Shown here one piece after another: positions 1 to 10,569 of a stretch of 64,000 nucleotides of DNA. The DNA is from Paratinospora sagittata (lineage: Eukaryota > Streptophyta > Magnoliopsida > Ranunculales > Menispermaceae), in contig CM069607.1 in NCBI GenBank assembly GCA_035771175.1, positions 19,538,001-19,602,000 of the forward strand, read 5' to 3'. A program made the position numbers and the translations under genes. The notes under the pieces were generated by a model that worked only from the letters and a program-made list of their open reading frames with translations, was not told where the DNA came from and made no database searches. The stretch's first letter is position 1; the number at the start of each line of letters is the position of its first letter.

Positions 1-363
1 CTCCGAGTGCTACGACTAATCATCAAGAACACATCAAACAATAGCTATCAAAGTATACAAAGATCAGGCTCTAAGAACGAAAACATATCTCAATGCTATT
101 GCATTAGTTTGATCTTAGGTGTGTAGGGTAACCTCTCGATCAATCTCAACACGAAAACTCTCTAAATTGCAAAGTCTTCAAAATCACTTGGATTTGGTAT
201 TCGATTTTGACAAAATATTTTTTGAAAGGTTTTAATCATAATTTCAATGAGTTTTGAATGATTTAAAAGTGTTTTGAGACAATGGAATGGCTCTTAAGTG
301 TTCAAATATTATTTTTTCTAAAATTGGTCTATCTAGCACTTCGCCAAAAAATTTCAAACGACA

Positions 364-648
364 ATAGCGCACTATCAGTGTTGATAGCATGCTGATAGGG
401 TTGAATAATCAAAAATCAATTTTTCTTGAAAATTGCCTGTAGCGCGCTATCCCTTTTGATAACTCGCTATAGAGCAGTTGCCGTGATCTTTCGATTTTTA
501 GTAAAATGGGCAATAGCGTGCTATAGGCCTTGATTGCAAGCTATCGAAATGTCCGAAAAACACGAGCTCTCGGGTTCGTGTATCTCGACCAGCAATAGTC
601 CGCTATCCGTCATTAGAGAGCATGATACAATCCCAAATAGCTTGCTAT
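364..648. repeat. Cluster of ATAGC-NN-GCTAT dyads in the module
   Basis: Within subunit A of unit 1 near-palindromes recur: ATAGCGCACTAT (364-375, imperfect), CTATCA-GTGT-TGATAG (372-387), AGCATGCT (386-393), TAGCGCGCTA (440-449), ATAGCGTGCTAT (513-524), ATAGTCCGCTAT (595-606, imperfect) and ATAGCTTGCTAT (637-648). The same set recurs in each module copy of every unit. Such clusters occur in transposon subterminal regions and some plant LTRs; protein binding here is conjecture. Confidence 0.85.
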
Positions 649-938
649 CCACGTGTGAGTTAGAAATCTCACATATCTAACGAGAAAAAGGTGGGCCCTT
701 TCCCTTGCTCGATTTTTCTATTCCTTGCACTGTTTTGACTGGGAATCGTAACTGAAACATTCTCCACTAACACCTCGATGATTCCCATTGTGTCGCATGG
801 GCAAAACAACTTTAGATTAAAACAATGTTTTGAATTCAAATCATTTCCTACTCTCTTGCTCTTTAACCTGCAACTGCTAATTTAATAAAACACTCATTCT
901 CTAATTTTTAAAGATACAACACACACGATTTTTGGAAG

Positions 939-1109
939 TTAGACTGAGCTTTCCAAAGAGTGTTTCAAAAGAAGAAAGTCGTGACTCTTGCATTGCCAAT
1001 AAAACCTTCGACCTAAATCAAAATTGCAAACTGTCTTGAAGATAACCTCATTGTTTAGCAAGTTCTTCATTTTATCCCTTTTGTGTTGAGATTTTGAAAA
1101 GCTATCCAT
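939..1109 (-). other. A-subunit version of the ORF, 56 codons, unit 1 only
   Basis: The homologous frame in the first A subunit is open for 56 codons because its start region reads like B. It ends early at a TAA where B reads on. In all later A subunits the same frame stops at codon 5 (TCA to TGA; GATTTTCAAAAGC on the plus strand). It begins in the context AAAACAATGG, close to the plant start consensus. No function can be given. Confidence 0.7.
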
Positions 1110-1133
1110 TGTTTTAAACTGTAGGTATATTAA

Positions 1134-1154
1134 GTGTTCTCAGTAAGAGAACAC
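1134..1154. other. Perfect 8-bp-stem inverted repeat near subunit end
   Basis: GTGTTCTC, spacer AGTAA, GAGAACAC. It lies about 17 bp before the end of subunit A, with an identical copy at the end of B (2614-2634), and recurs in every A, B and C unit. It stays intact while neighbouring bases vary between A and B. It could be a hairpin or a dyad binding site. It is not followed by a T-tract that would suggest a terminator. Confidence 0.85.
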
Positions 1155-1492
1155 ATCACCTATTTTCTTTCTCCGAGTGCTACAACTAATCATCAAGAAC
1201 ACATCAAAACAATAGCTCACAAAGTCTACAGAGATCAGGCTCTAAGAAAGAAGTCATATCTCAATGCTAAAGCATTAGTTTGGTCTTAGGTGTGTAGGGT
1301 AACCTCTCGATCAATCTCAGCATAAAAACTCTCTAAATTGCAAAGTCAAATCACTTGGATTTAGTATTTGATTTTGACAAAATATTTTTCGAAAGGTTTT
1401 AATCACAATTTCAATGAGTTTTGAATGATTTAAAAGTGTTTTGAGACAATAGAATGGTTCTTAAGTGTTAAAATATTTATTTTTCCAAAATC

Positions 1493-1810
1493 GGGCTATC
1501 CAGCACTTTGCCAAAGTTTTTCAAAAGGCAATAGCGCTCTATCGGTGTTGATAGCACGCTGATAGGGTTAAATAATCAAAAATCTATTTTTCTTCAAAAT
1601 TGCCTACAGCGCGCGCTATCCTTTTTGATAACTCGCTATAGAGAGCAGTTGCCGTAATCTTTCAATTTTTAGTAAAATGGGCAATCGCGTGCTATAGGCC
1701 TTAATTGCACGCTATCGGAAAGTCCTAAAAACACGAGCTCTCGGGTTTGTGTATATCGACCTGCAATAGTCCGCTATCTGTCATTAGAGAGCTTGATACA
1801 CAACCCTATT
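1493..1810. repeat. Dyad-rich module, first copy in subunit B
   Basis: Begins GGGCTATCCAGCACTTTGCC and is followed directly by a second copy beginning GGGTTGTCCAGCACTTTGCC 318 bp later. The two copies differ at scattered sites and keep the same order of motifs. A related single copy sits in subunit A (about 325-650 in unit 1). The arrangement recurs in every B subunit. Confidence 0.92.
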
Positions 1811-1816
1811 GGGTTG
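1801..1816. other. Perfect inverted repeat at the module junction
   Basis: CAACCC, spacer TATT, GGGTTG: a 6-bp perfect stem that straddles the junction of the two module copies in B. Present in the B subunits, though one arm base is flanked by a change in units 21 and 23 (57976, 63246). It could form a hairpin in single-stranded DNA; no function is shown. Confidence 0.8.
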
Positions 1817-2128
1817 TCCAGCACTTTGCCAAAGTTTTTCAAACGGCAATAGCGCACTATCAGTGTTGATAGCACGCTGATAGGGTTGAATAATCAAAAA
1901 TCTATTTTTCTTGAAATTTTCCTATAACGCGCTATCCCTTTTGATAACTCGCTATAAAGCAGTTGCCGTGATCTTTCGATTTTTAGTAAAATGGGCAATA
2001 GCCTGCTATAGGCCTTGATTGCACGATATTGGAAAGTCCGAAAAACACGAGCTCTCAGGTTTGTGTATATCGACCTGCAATAGTCCGCTATCCGTCATTA
2101 GAGAGCATGATACAATCCCCAATAGCAT
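1811..2128. repeat. Dyad-rich module, second copy in subunit B
   Basis: Tandem partner of the preceding copy. It runs on into sequence shared with A (ATAGCATGCTAT, a perfect 12-bp palindrome, at about 2131-2142). The right boundary is approximate, since it is set by the 318-bp offset. Confidence 0.88.
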
Positions 2129-2379
2129 GCTATCCACGTTTGAGTTAGAAATCTAACATATCTAACGAGAAAAACGTGGGCCCTTTCCCTTGCTCGATTT
2201 TCTGTTCCTTGCACAATTTTGATTGGGAATCGTAACTGAAACATTCTCCACTAACACGTTGATGATTCCCATTGTGTCGCATGGGCAAAACAACTTTAGA
2301 TTAAAACAATGTTTTGAATTCAAATAATACTCTCTAGCTCTTTAACCTGCAACTGCTAATTTAATAAAACACCCATTCT

Positions 2380-2589
2380 CTAATTTTTAAAGATACAACA
2401 CACGATTTTTTTGCAAGTTAGATTGAGCTTTTCCAAAAAGTAATTCAAAAGAAGAAAGTCGTGACTCTTGCATTGCCAGTAAAAGCTTCGACTTGAATCA
2501 AAATTGCAAGTTGTCTTGAAGATAACCTCATTGTTTAGCAAGTTCTTCATTTTATCCCTTTTGTGTTGAGATTTTGAAAAGCTATCCAT
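2380..2589 (-). other. Repeat-borne 69-codon ORF, probably not a gene
   Basis: This minus-strand frame lies near the 3' end of every B and C unit. Lower ends of the other complete copies: 5029, 7664, 10299, 12934, 15569, 16716, 19351, 20498, 23133, 24280, 26915, 29550, 32185, 34822, 37457, 40092, 42727, 45363, 47998, 50633, 53268, 55903, 58538 and 61173. I recognise no family. The product would be lysine-rich, with Cys at 28, 40, 59, 64 and 65, and no signal peptide or clear membrane segment. The start has A at -3 and G at +4, a favourable eukaryotic context. Copies differ by S5P (19351), C40R (16716), D44N (37457) and one silent change in codon 33 between units 1-2 and later units, which is no sign of protein-level constraint. 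In A subunits other than the first, codon 5 is TGA. Conservation is explained by array homogenisation; it may be a relic of the parent element. Confidence 0.75.
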
Positions 2590-2613
2590 CGTTTTAAACT
2601 GTAGGTATATTAA

Positions 2614-2634
2614 GTGTTCTCAGTAAGAGAACAC
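2614..2634. other. Same inverted repeat at end of subunit B
   Basis: Identical arms and spacer to the copy at 1134-1154, placed at the matching position before the B/A boundary. Confidence 0.85.
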
Positions 2635-2650
2635 ATCACCTATTTTCTTT

Positions 2651-5299
2651 CTCCGAGTGCTACGACTAATCATCAAGAACACATCAAACAATAGCTATCA
2701 AAGTATACAAAGATCAGGCTCTAAGAACGAAAACATATCTCAATGCTATTGCATTAGTTTGATCTTAGGTGTGTAGGGTAACCTCTCGATCAATCTCAAC
2801 ACGAAAACTCTCTAAATTGCAAAGTCTTCAAAATCACTTGGATTTGGTATTCGATTTTGACAAAATATTTTTTGAAAGGTTTTAATCATAATTTCAATGA
2901 GTTTTGAATGATTTAAAAGTGTTTTGAGACAATGGAATGGCTCTTAAGTGTTCAAATATTATTTTTTCTAAAATTGGTCTATCTAGCACTTCGCCAAAAA
3001 ATTTCAAACGACAATAGCGCACTATCAGTGTTGATAGCATGCTGATAGGGTTGAATAATCAAAAATCAATTTTTCTTGAAAATTGCCTGTAGCGCGCTAT
3101 CCCTTTTGATAACTCGCTATAGAGCAGTTGCCGTGATCTTTCGATTTTTAGTAAAATGGGCAATAGCGTGCTATAGGCCTTGATTGCAAGCTATCGAAAT
3201 GTCCGAAAAACACGAGCTCTCGGGTTCGTGTATCTCGACCAGCAATAGTCCGCTATCCGTCATTAGAGAGCATGATACAATCCCAAATAGCTTGCTATCC
3301 ACGTGTGAGTTAGAAATCTCACATATCTAACGAGAAAAAGGTGGGCCCTTTCCCTTGCTCGATTTTTCTATTCCTTGCACTGTTTTGACTGGGAATCGTA
3401 ACTGAAACATTCTCCACTAACACCTCGATGATTCCCATTGTGTCGCATGGGCAAAACAACTTTAGATTAAAACAATGTTTTGAATTCAAATCATTTCCTA
3501 CTCTCTTGCTCTTTAACCTGCAACTGCTAATTTAATAAAACACTCATTCTCTAATTTTCAAAGATACAACACACACGATTTTTGCAAGTTAGACTGAGCT
3601 TTCGAAAGAGTATTTCAAAAGAAGAAAGTCGTGACTCTTGCATTGCCAATAAAACCTTCGACCTGAATCAAAATTGCAAACTGTCTTGAAGATAACCTCA
3701 TTGTTTAGCAAGTTCTTCATTTTATCCCTTTTCTATTGAGATTTTCAAAAGCTATCCATCATTTTAAACTGTAGGTATATGAAGTGTTCTCAGTAAGAGA
3801 ACACATCTCCTATTTTCTTTCTCCGAGTGCTACAACTAATCATCAAGAACACGTCAAACAATAGCTATCAAAGTCTACAAAGATCAGGCTCTAAGAACGA
3901 AGTCATATCTCAATGCTAAAGCATTAGTTTGGTCTTAGGTGTGTAGGGTAACCTCTCGATCAATCTCAGCATAAAAACTCTCTAAATTGCAAAGTCAAAT
4001 CACTTGGATTTAGTATTTGATTTTGACAAAATATTTTTCGAAAGGTTTTAATCACAATTTCAATGAGTTTTGAATGATTTAAAAGTGTTTTGAGACAATA
4101 GAATGGTTCTTAAGTGTTAAAATATTTATTTTTCCAAAATCGGGCTATCCAGCACTTTGCCAAAGTTTTTCAAAAGGCAATAGCGCTCTATCGGTGTTGA
4201 TAGCACGCTGATAGGGTTAAATAATCAAAAATCTATTTTTCTTCAAAATTGCCTACAGCGCGCGCTATCCTTTTTGATAACTCGCTATAGAGAGCAGTTG
4301 CCGTAATCTTTCAATTTTTAGTAAAATGGGCAATCGCGTGCTATAGGCCTTAATTGCACGCTATCGGAAAGTCCTAAAAACACGAGCTCTCGGGTTTGTG
4401 TATATCGACCTGCAATAGTCCGCTATCTGTCATTAGAGAGCTTGATACACAACCCTATTGGGTTGTCCAGCACTTTGCCCAAGTTTTTCAAACGGCAATA
4501 GCGCACTATCAGTGTTGATAGCACGCTGATAGGGTTGAATAATCAAAAATCTATTTTTCTTGAAATTTTCCTATAACGCGCTATCCCTTTTGATAACTCG
4601 CTATAAAGCAGTTGCCGTGATCTTTCGATTTTTAGTAAAATGGGCAATAGCCTGCTATAGGCCTTGATTGCACGATATTGGAAAGTCCGAAAAACACAAG
4701 TTCTCAGGTTTGTGTATATCGACCTGCAATAGTCCGCTATCCGTCATTAGAGAGCATGATACAATCCCCAATAGCATGCTATCCACGTTTGAGTTAGAAA
4801 TCTAACATATCTAACGAGAAAAACGTGGGCCCTTTCCCTTGCTCGATTTTCTATTCCTTGCACAATTTTGATTGGGAATCGTAACTGAAACATTCTCCAC
4901 TAACACGTTGATGATTCCCATTGTGTCGCATGGGCAAAACAACTTTAGATTAAAACAATGTTTTGAATTCAAATAATACTCTCTAGCTCTTTAACCTGCA
5001 ACTGCTAATTTAATAAAACACCCATTCTCTAATTTTTAAAGATACAACACACGATTTTTTTGCAAGTTAGATTGAGCTTTTCCAAAAAGTAATTCAAAAG
5101 AAGAAAGTCGTGACTCTTGCATTGCCAGTAAAAGCTTCGACTTGAATCAAAATTGCAAGTTGTCTTGAAGATAACCTCATTGTTTAGCAAGTTCTTCATT
5201 TTATCCCTTTTGTGTTGAGATTTTGAAAAGCTATCCATCGTTTTAAACTGTAGGTATATTAAGTGTTCTCAGTAAGAGAACACATCACCTATTTTCTTT
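2651..5299. repeat. Unit 2, divergent A (1,170 bp) + B (1,479 bp)
   Basis: A spans 2651-3820 and B 3821-5299. It shares with unit 1 the 18-bp stretch in A and the 4-bp-shorter site in B. It is intermediate between unit 1 and the canonical form at the 3' end of A. Confidence 0.95.
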
Positions 5300-6451
5300 C
5301 TCCGAGTGCTACGACTAATCATCAAGAACACAACAAACAATAGCTATCAAAGTATACAAAGATCAGGCTCTAAGAACGAAAACATTAGTTTGATCTTAGG
5401 TGTGTAGGGTAACCTCTCGATCAATCTCAACACGAAAACTCTCTAAATTGCAAAGTCTTCAAAATCACTTGGATTTGGTATTCGATTTTGACAAAATATT
5501 TTTTGAAAGGTTTTAATCATAATTTCAATGAGTTTTGAATGATTTAAAAGTGTTTTGAGACAATGGAATGGCTCTTAAGTGTTCAAATATTATTTTTTCT
5601 AAAATTGGTCTATCTAGCAGTTTGCCAAAAAATTTCAAACGACAATAGCGCACTATCAGTGTTGATAGCATGCTGATAGGGTTGAATAATCAAAAATCAA
5701 TTTTTCTTGAAAATTGCCTGTAGCGCGCTATCCCTTTTGATAACTCGCTATAGAGCAGTTGCCGTGATCTTTCGATTTTTAGTAAAATGGGCAATAGCGT
5801 GCTATAGGCCTTGATTGCAAGCTATCGAAATGTCCGAAAAACACGAGCTCTCGGGTTCGTGTATCTCGACCAGCAATAGCCCGCTATCCGTCATTAGAGA
5901 GCATGATACAATCCCAAATAGCTTGCTATCCACGTGTGAGTTAGAAATCTCACATATCTAACGAGAAAAAGGTGGGCCCTTTCCCTTGCTCGATTTTTCT
6001 ATTCCTTGCACTGTTTTGACTGGGAATCGTAACTGAAACATTCTCCACTAACACCTCGATGATTCCCATTGTGTCGCATGGGCAAAACAACTTTAGATTA
6101 AAACAATGTTTTGAATTCAAATCATTTCCTACTCTCTTGCTCTTTAACCTGCAACTGCTAATTTAATAAAACACTCATTCTCTAATTTTCAAAGATACAA
6201 CACACACGATTTTTGCAAGTTAGACTGAGCTTTCCAAAGAGTATTTCAAAAGAAGAAAGTCGTGACTCTTGCATTGCCAATAAAACCTTCGACCTGAATC
6301 AAAATTGCAAACTGTCCTGAAGATAACCTCATTGTTTAGCAAGTTCTTCATTTTATCCCTTTTCTATTGAGATTTTCAAAAGCTATCCATCGTTTTAAAC
6401 TGTAGGTATATGAAGTGTTCTCAGTAAGAGAACACATCTCCTATATTCTTT
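5300..6451. repeat. Reference copy of subunit A (1,152 bp)
   Basis: In order, A holds a start segment shared with B, an AT-rich stretch (about 5480-5620), one copy of the dyad-rich ~320-bp module, a mixed segment with a GGGCCC site, and a 3' segment ending in a perfect 8-bp-stem inverted repeat. A is clearly homologous to B along its length. In later canonical units A occupies the first 1,152 bp after the unit start. Confidence 0.95.
5381..5390. other. Scar of an 18-bp deletion in subunit A
   Basis: Units 1 and 2 read AAACAT, 18 further bases ending in CAT, then TAGTTT (about 83-112 and 2733-2762). Units from 5300 onward read AACATTAGTT, with one CAT and the intervening bases lost. The deletion is flanked by CAT direct repeats, as in replication slippage, and is present in every later A and C unit. 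B keeps the longer form. The lost segment includes the small dyad AATGC-TATT-GCATT. Confidence 0.92.
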
Positions 6452-7934
6452 CTCCGAGTGCTACAACTAATCATCAAGAACACGTCAAGCAATAGCTATC
6501 AAAGTCTACAAAGATCAGGCTCTAAGAACGAAGTCATATCTCAATGCTAAAGCATTAGTTTGGTCTTAGGTGTGTAGGGTAACCTCTCGATCAATCTCAG
6601 CATAAAAACTCTCCAAATTGCAAAGTCTTAAAAATCACTTGGATTTAGTATTTGATTTTGACAAAATATTTTTCGAAAGGTTTTAATCACAATTTCAATG
6701 AGTTTTGAATGATTTAAAAGTGTTTTGAGACAATAGAATGGTTCTTAAGTGTTAAAATATTTATTTTTCCAAAATCGGGCTATCCAGCACTTTGCCAAAG
6801 TTTTTCAAAAGGCAATAGCGCTCTATCGGTGTTGATAGCACGCTGATAGGGTTAAATAATCAAAAATCTATTTTTCTTCAAAATTGCCTACAGCGCGCGC
6901 TATCCTTTTTGATAACTCGCTATAGAGAGCAGTTGCCGTAATCTTTTAATTTTTAGTAAAATGGGCAATCGCGTGCTATAGGCCTTAATTGCACGCTATC
7001 GGAAAGTCCTAAAAACACGAGCTCTCGGGTTTGTGTATATCGACCTGCAATAGTCCGCTATCTGTCATTAGAGAGCTTGATACACAACCCTATTGGGTTG
7101 TCCAGCACTTTGCCCAAGTTTTTCAAACGGCAATAGCGCACTATCAGTGTTGATAGCACGCTGATAGGGTTGAATAATCAAAAATCTATTTTTCTTGAAA
7201 TTTTCCTATAACGCGCTATCCCTTTTGATAACTCGCTATAAAGCAGTTGCCGTGATCTTTCGATTTTTAGTAAAATGGGCAATAGCCTGCTATAGGCCTT
7301 GATTGCACGATATTGGAAAGTCCGAAAAACACGAGTTCTCAGGTTTGTGTATATCGACCTGCAATAGTCCGCTATCCGTCATTAGAGAGCATGATACAAT
7401 CCCCAATAGCATGCTATCCACGTTTGAGTTAGAAATCTAACATATCTAACGAGAAAAACGTGGGCCCTTTCCCTTGCTCGATTTTCTATTCCTTGCACAA
7501 TTTTGATTGGGAATCGTAACTGAAACATTCTCCACTAACACCTTGATGATTCCCATTGTGTCGCATGGGCAAAACAACTTTAGATTAAAACAATGTTTTG
7601 AATTCAAATAATACTCTCTAGCTCTTTAACCTGCAACTGCTAATTTAATAAAACACCCATTCTCTAATTTTTAAAGATACAACACACGATTTTTTTGCAA
7701 GTTAGATTGAGCTTTTCCAAAAAGTAATTCAAAAGAAGAAAGTCGTGACTCTTGCATTGCCAGTAAAAGCTTCGGCTTGAATCAAAATTGCAAGTTGTCT
7801 TGAAGATAACCTCATTGTTTAGCAAGTTCTTCATTTTATCCCTTTTGTGTTGAGATTTTGAAAAGCTATCCATCGTTTTAAACTGTAGGTATATTAAGTG
7901 TTCTCAGTAAGAGAACACATCACCTATTTTCTTT
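6452..7934. repeat. Reference copy of subunit B (1,483 bp)
   Basis: B follows the same order as A but contains the dyad-rich module twice in tandem (318-bp offset), which accounts for most of the length difference. B starts CTCCGAGTGCTACAAC, one base different from A. Its 3' end carries the open 69-codon minus-strand frame. Confidence 0.95.
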
Positions 7935-10569
7935 CTCCGAGTGCTACGACTAATCATCAAGAACACAACAAACAATAGCTATCAAAGTATACAAAGATCA
8001 GGCTCTAAGAACGAAAACATTAGTTTGATCTTAGGTGTGTAGGGTAACCTCTCGATCAATCTCAACACGAAAACTCTCTAAATTGCAAAGTCTTCAAAAT
8101 CACTTGGATTTGGTATTCGATTTTGACAAAATATTTTTTGAAAGGTTTTAATCATAATTTCAATGAGTTTTGAATGATTTAAAAGTGTTTTGAGACAATG
8201 GAATGGCTCTTAAGTGTTCAAATATTATTTTTTCTAAAATTGGTCTATCTAGCAGTTTGCCAAAAAATTTCAAACGACAATAGCGCACTATCAGTGTTGA
8301 TAGCATGCTGATAGGGTTGAATAATCAAAAATCAATTTTTCTTGAAAATTGCCTGTAGCGCGCTATCCCTTTTGATAACTCGCTATAGAGCAGTTGCCGT
8401 GATCTTTCGATTTTTAGTAAAATGGGCAATAGCGTGCTATAGGCCTTGATTGCAAGCTATCGAAATGTCCGAAAAACACGAGCTCTCGGGTTCGTGTATC
8501 TCGACCAGCAATAGCCCGCTATCCGTCATTAGAGAGCATGATACAATCCCAAATAGCTTGCTATCCACGTGTGAGTTAGAAATCTCACATATCTAACGAG
8601 AAAAAGGTGGGCCCTTTCCCTTGCTCGATTTTTCTATTCCTTGCACTGTTTTGACTGGGAATCGTAACTGAAACATTCTCCACTAACACCTCGATGATTC
8701 CCATTGTGTCGCATGGGCAAAACAACTTTAGATTAAAACAATGTTTTGAATTCAAATCATTTCCTACTCTCTTGCTCTTTAACCTGCAACTGCTAATTTA
8801 ATAAAACACTCATTCTCTAATTTTCAAAGATACAACACACACGATTTTTGCAAGTTAGACTGAGCTTTCCAAAGAGTATTTCAAAAGAAGAAAGTCGTGA
8901 CTCTTGCATTGCCAATAAAACCTTCGACCTGAATCAAAATTGCAAACTGTCCTGAAGATAACCTCATTGTTTAGCAAGTTCTTCATTTTATCCCTTTTCT
9001 ATTGAGATTTTCAAAAGCTATCCATCGTTTTAAACTGTAGGTATATGAAGTGTTCTCAGTAAGAGAACACATCTCCTATATTCTTTCTCCGAGTGCTACA
9101 ACTAATCATCAAGAACACGTCAAGCAGTAGCTATCAAAGTCTACAAAGATCAGGCTCTAAGAACGAAGTCATATCTCAATGCTAAAGCATTAGTTTGGTC
9201 TTAGGTGTGTAGGGTAACCTCTCGATCAATCTCAGCATAAAAACTCTCCAAATTGCAAAGTCTTAAAAATCACTTGGATTTAGTATTTGATTTTGACAAA
9301 ATATTTTTCGAAAGGTTTTAATCACAATTTCAATGAGTTTTGAATGATTTAAAAGTGTTTTGAGACAATAGAATGGTTCTTAAGTGTTAAAATATTTATT
9401 TTTCCAAAATCGGGCTATCCAGCACTTTGCCAAAGTTTTTCAAAAGGCAATAGCGCTCTATCGGTGTTGATAGCACGCTGATAGGGTTAAATAATCAAAA
9501 ATCTATTTTTCTTCAAAATTGCCTACAGCGCGCGCTATCCTTTTTGATAACTCGCTATAGAGAGCAGTTGCCGTAATCTTTCAATTTTTAGTAAAATGGG
9601 CAATCGCGTGCTATAGGCCTTAATTGCACGCTATCGGAAAGTCCTAAAAACACGAGCTCTCGGGTTTGTGTATATCGACCTGCAATAGTCCGCTATCTGT
9701 CATTAGAGAGCTTGATACACAACCCTATTGGGTTGTCCAGCACTTTGCCCAAGTTTTTCAAACGGCAATAGCGCACTATCAGTGTTGATAGCACGCTGAT
9801 AGGGTTGAATAATCAAAAATCTATTTTTCTTGAAATTTTCCTATAACGCGCTATCCCTTTTGATAACTCGCTATAAAGCAGTTGCCGTGATCTTTCGATT
9901 TTTAGTAAAATGGGCAATAGCCTGCTATAGGCCTTGATTGCACGATATTGGAAAGTCCGAAAAACACGAGTTCTCAGGTTTGTGTATATCGACCTGCAAT
10001 AGTCCGCTATCCGTCATTAGAGAGCATGATACAATCCCCAATAGCATGCTATCCACGTTTGAGTTAGAAATCTAACATATCTAACGAGAAAAACGTGGGC
10101 CCTTTCCCTTGCTCGATTTTCTATTCCTTGCACAATTTTGATTGGGAATCGTAACTGAAACATTCTCCACTAACACCTTGATGATTCCCATTGTGTCGCA
10201 TGGGCAAAACAACTTTAGATTAAAACAATGTTTTGAATTCAAATAATACTCTCTAGCTCTTTAACCTGCAACTGCTAATTTAATAAAACACCCATTCTCT
10301 AATTTTTAAAGATACAACACACGATTTTTTTGCAAGTTAGATTGAGCTTTTCCAAAAAGTAATTCAAAAGAAGAAAGTCGTGACTCTTGCATTGCCAGTA
10401 AAAGCTTCGGCTTGAATCAAAATTGCAAGTTGTCTTGAAGATAACCTCATTGTTTAGCAAGTTCTTCATTTTATCCCTTTTGTGTTGAGATTTTGAAAAG
10501 CTATCCATCGTTTTAAACTGTAGGTATATTAAGTGTTCTCAGTAAGAGAACACATCACCTATTTTCTTT
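7935..10569. repeat. Unit 4, canonical 2,635 bp
   Basis: A at 7935-9086 and B at 9087-10569. No private variant noticed by eye. Confidence 0.96.

Larger units (their letters stand above)
1..2650. repeat. Unit 1, divergent A (1,170 bp) + B (1,480 bp)
   Basis: A spans 1-1170 and B 1171-2650. This is the most divergent unit. Its A keeps an 18-bp stretch lost in later units and has CAATAGTCCG where later units have CAATAGCCCG. Its B lacks four bases near 1349 that units from 5300 onward carry. The last ~90 bp of A read like B rather than like other A copies, so this A subunit is a mosaic. Confidence 0.95.
5300..7934. repeat. Unit 3, first canonical 2,635-bp unit
   Basis: A spans 5300-6451 (1,152 bp) and B 6452-7934 (1,483 bp). 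Nearly identical to all later units. Two sites seen by eye are not shared with later units: A at 6492 (later units have G) and T at 6947 (later units have C). Confidence 0.97.

Noticed and set aside
121..135. Telomere-like repeat around GTGTAGGGTAACC
   Set aside because: Just one TAGGGT-like word per subunit, with no tandem TTTAGGG run.
660..720. CENP-B box or other known centromere motif
   Set aside because: No match to the CENP-B box consensus was seen in any unit. Centromere identity cannot be claimed from sequence alone.
1134..1170. Intrinsic bacterial terminator at the subunit-end hairpin
   Set aside because: The stem is AT-containing, no T-run follows on either strand, and the context is not bacterial.
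2100..2115. Retrotransposon primer-binding site near GAGCATGATACAATCC
   Set aside because: Its complement only loosely resembles the usual plant Met-tRNA primer site and the spacing to any LTR end is undefined.
2145..2282. A 45-codon minus-strand frame in subunit B of unit 1
   Set aside because: It is open only because this copy has CTGTTCC where other copies have CTATTCC, which gives a TAG. It is short, has no recognisable domain, and is closed in the other units.
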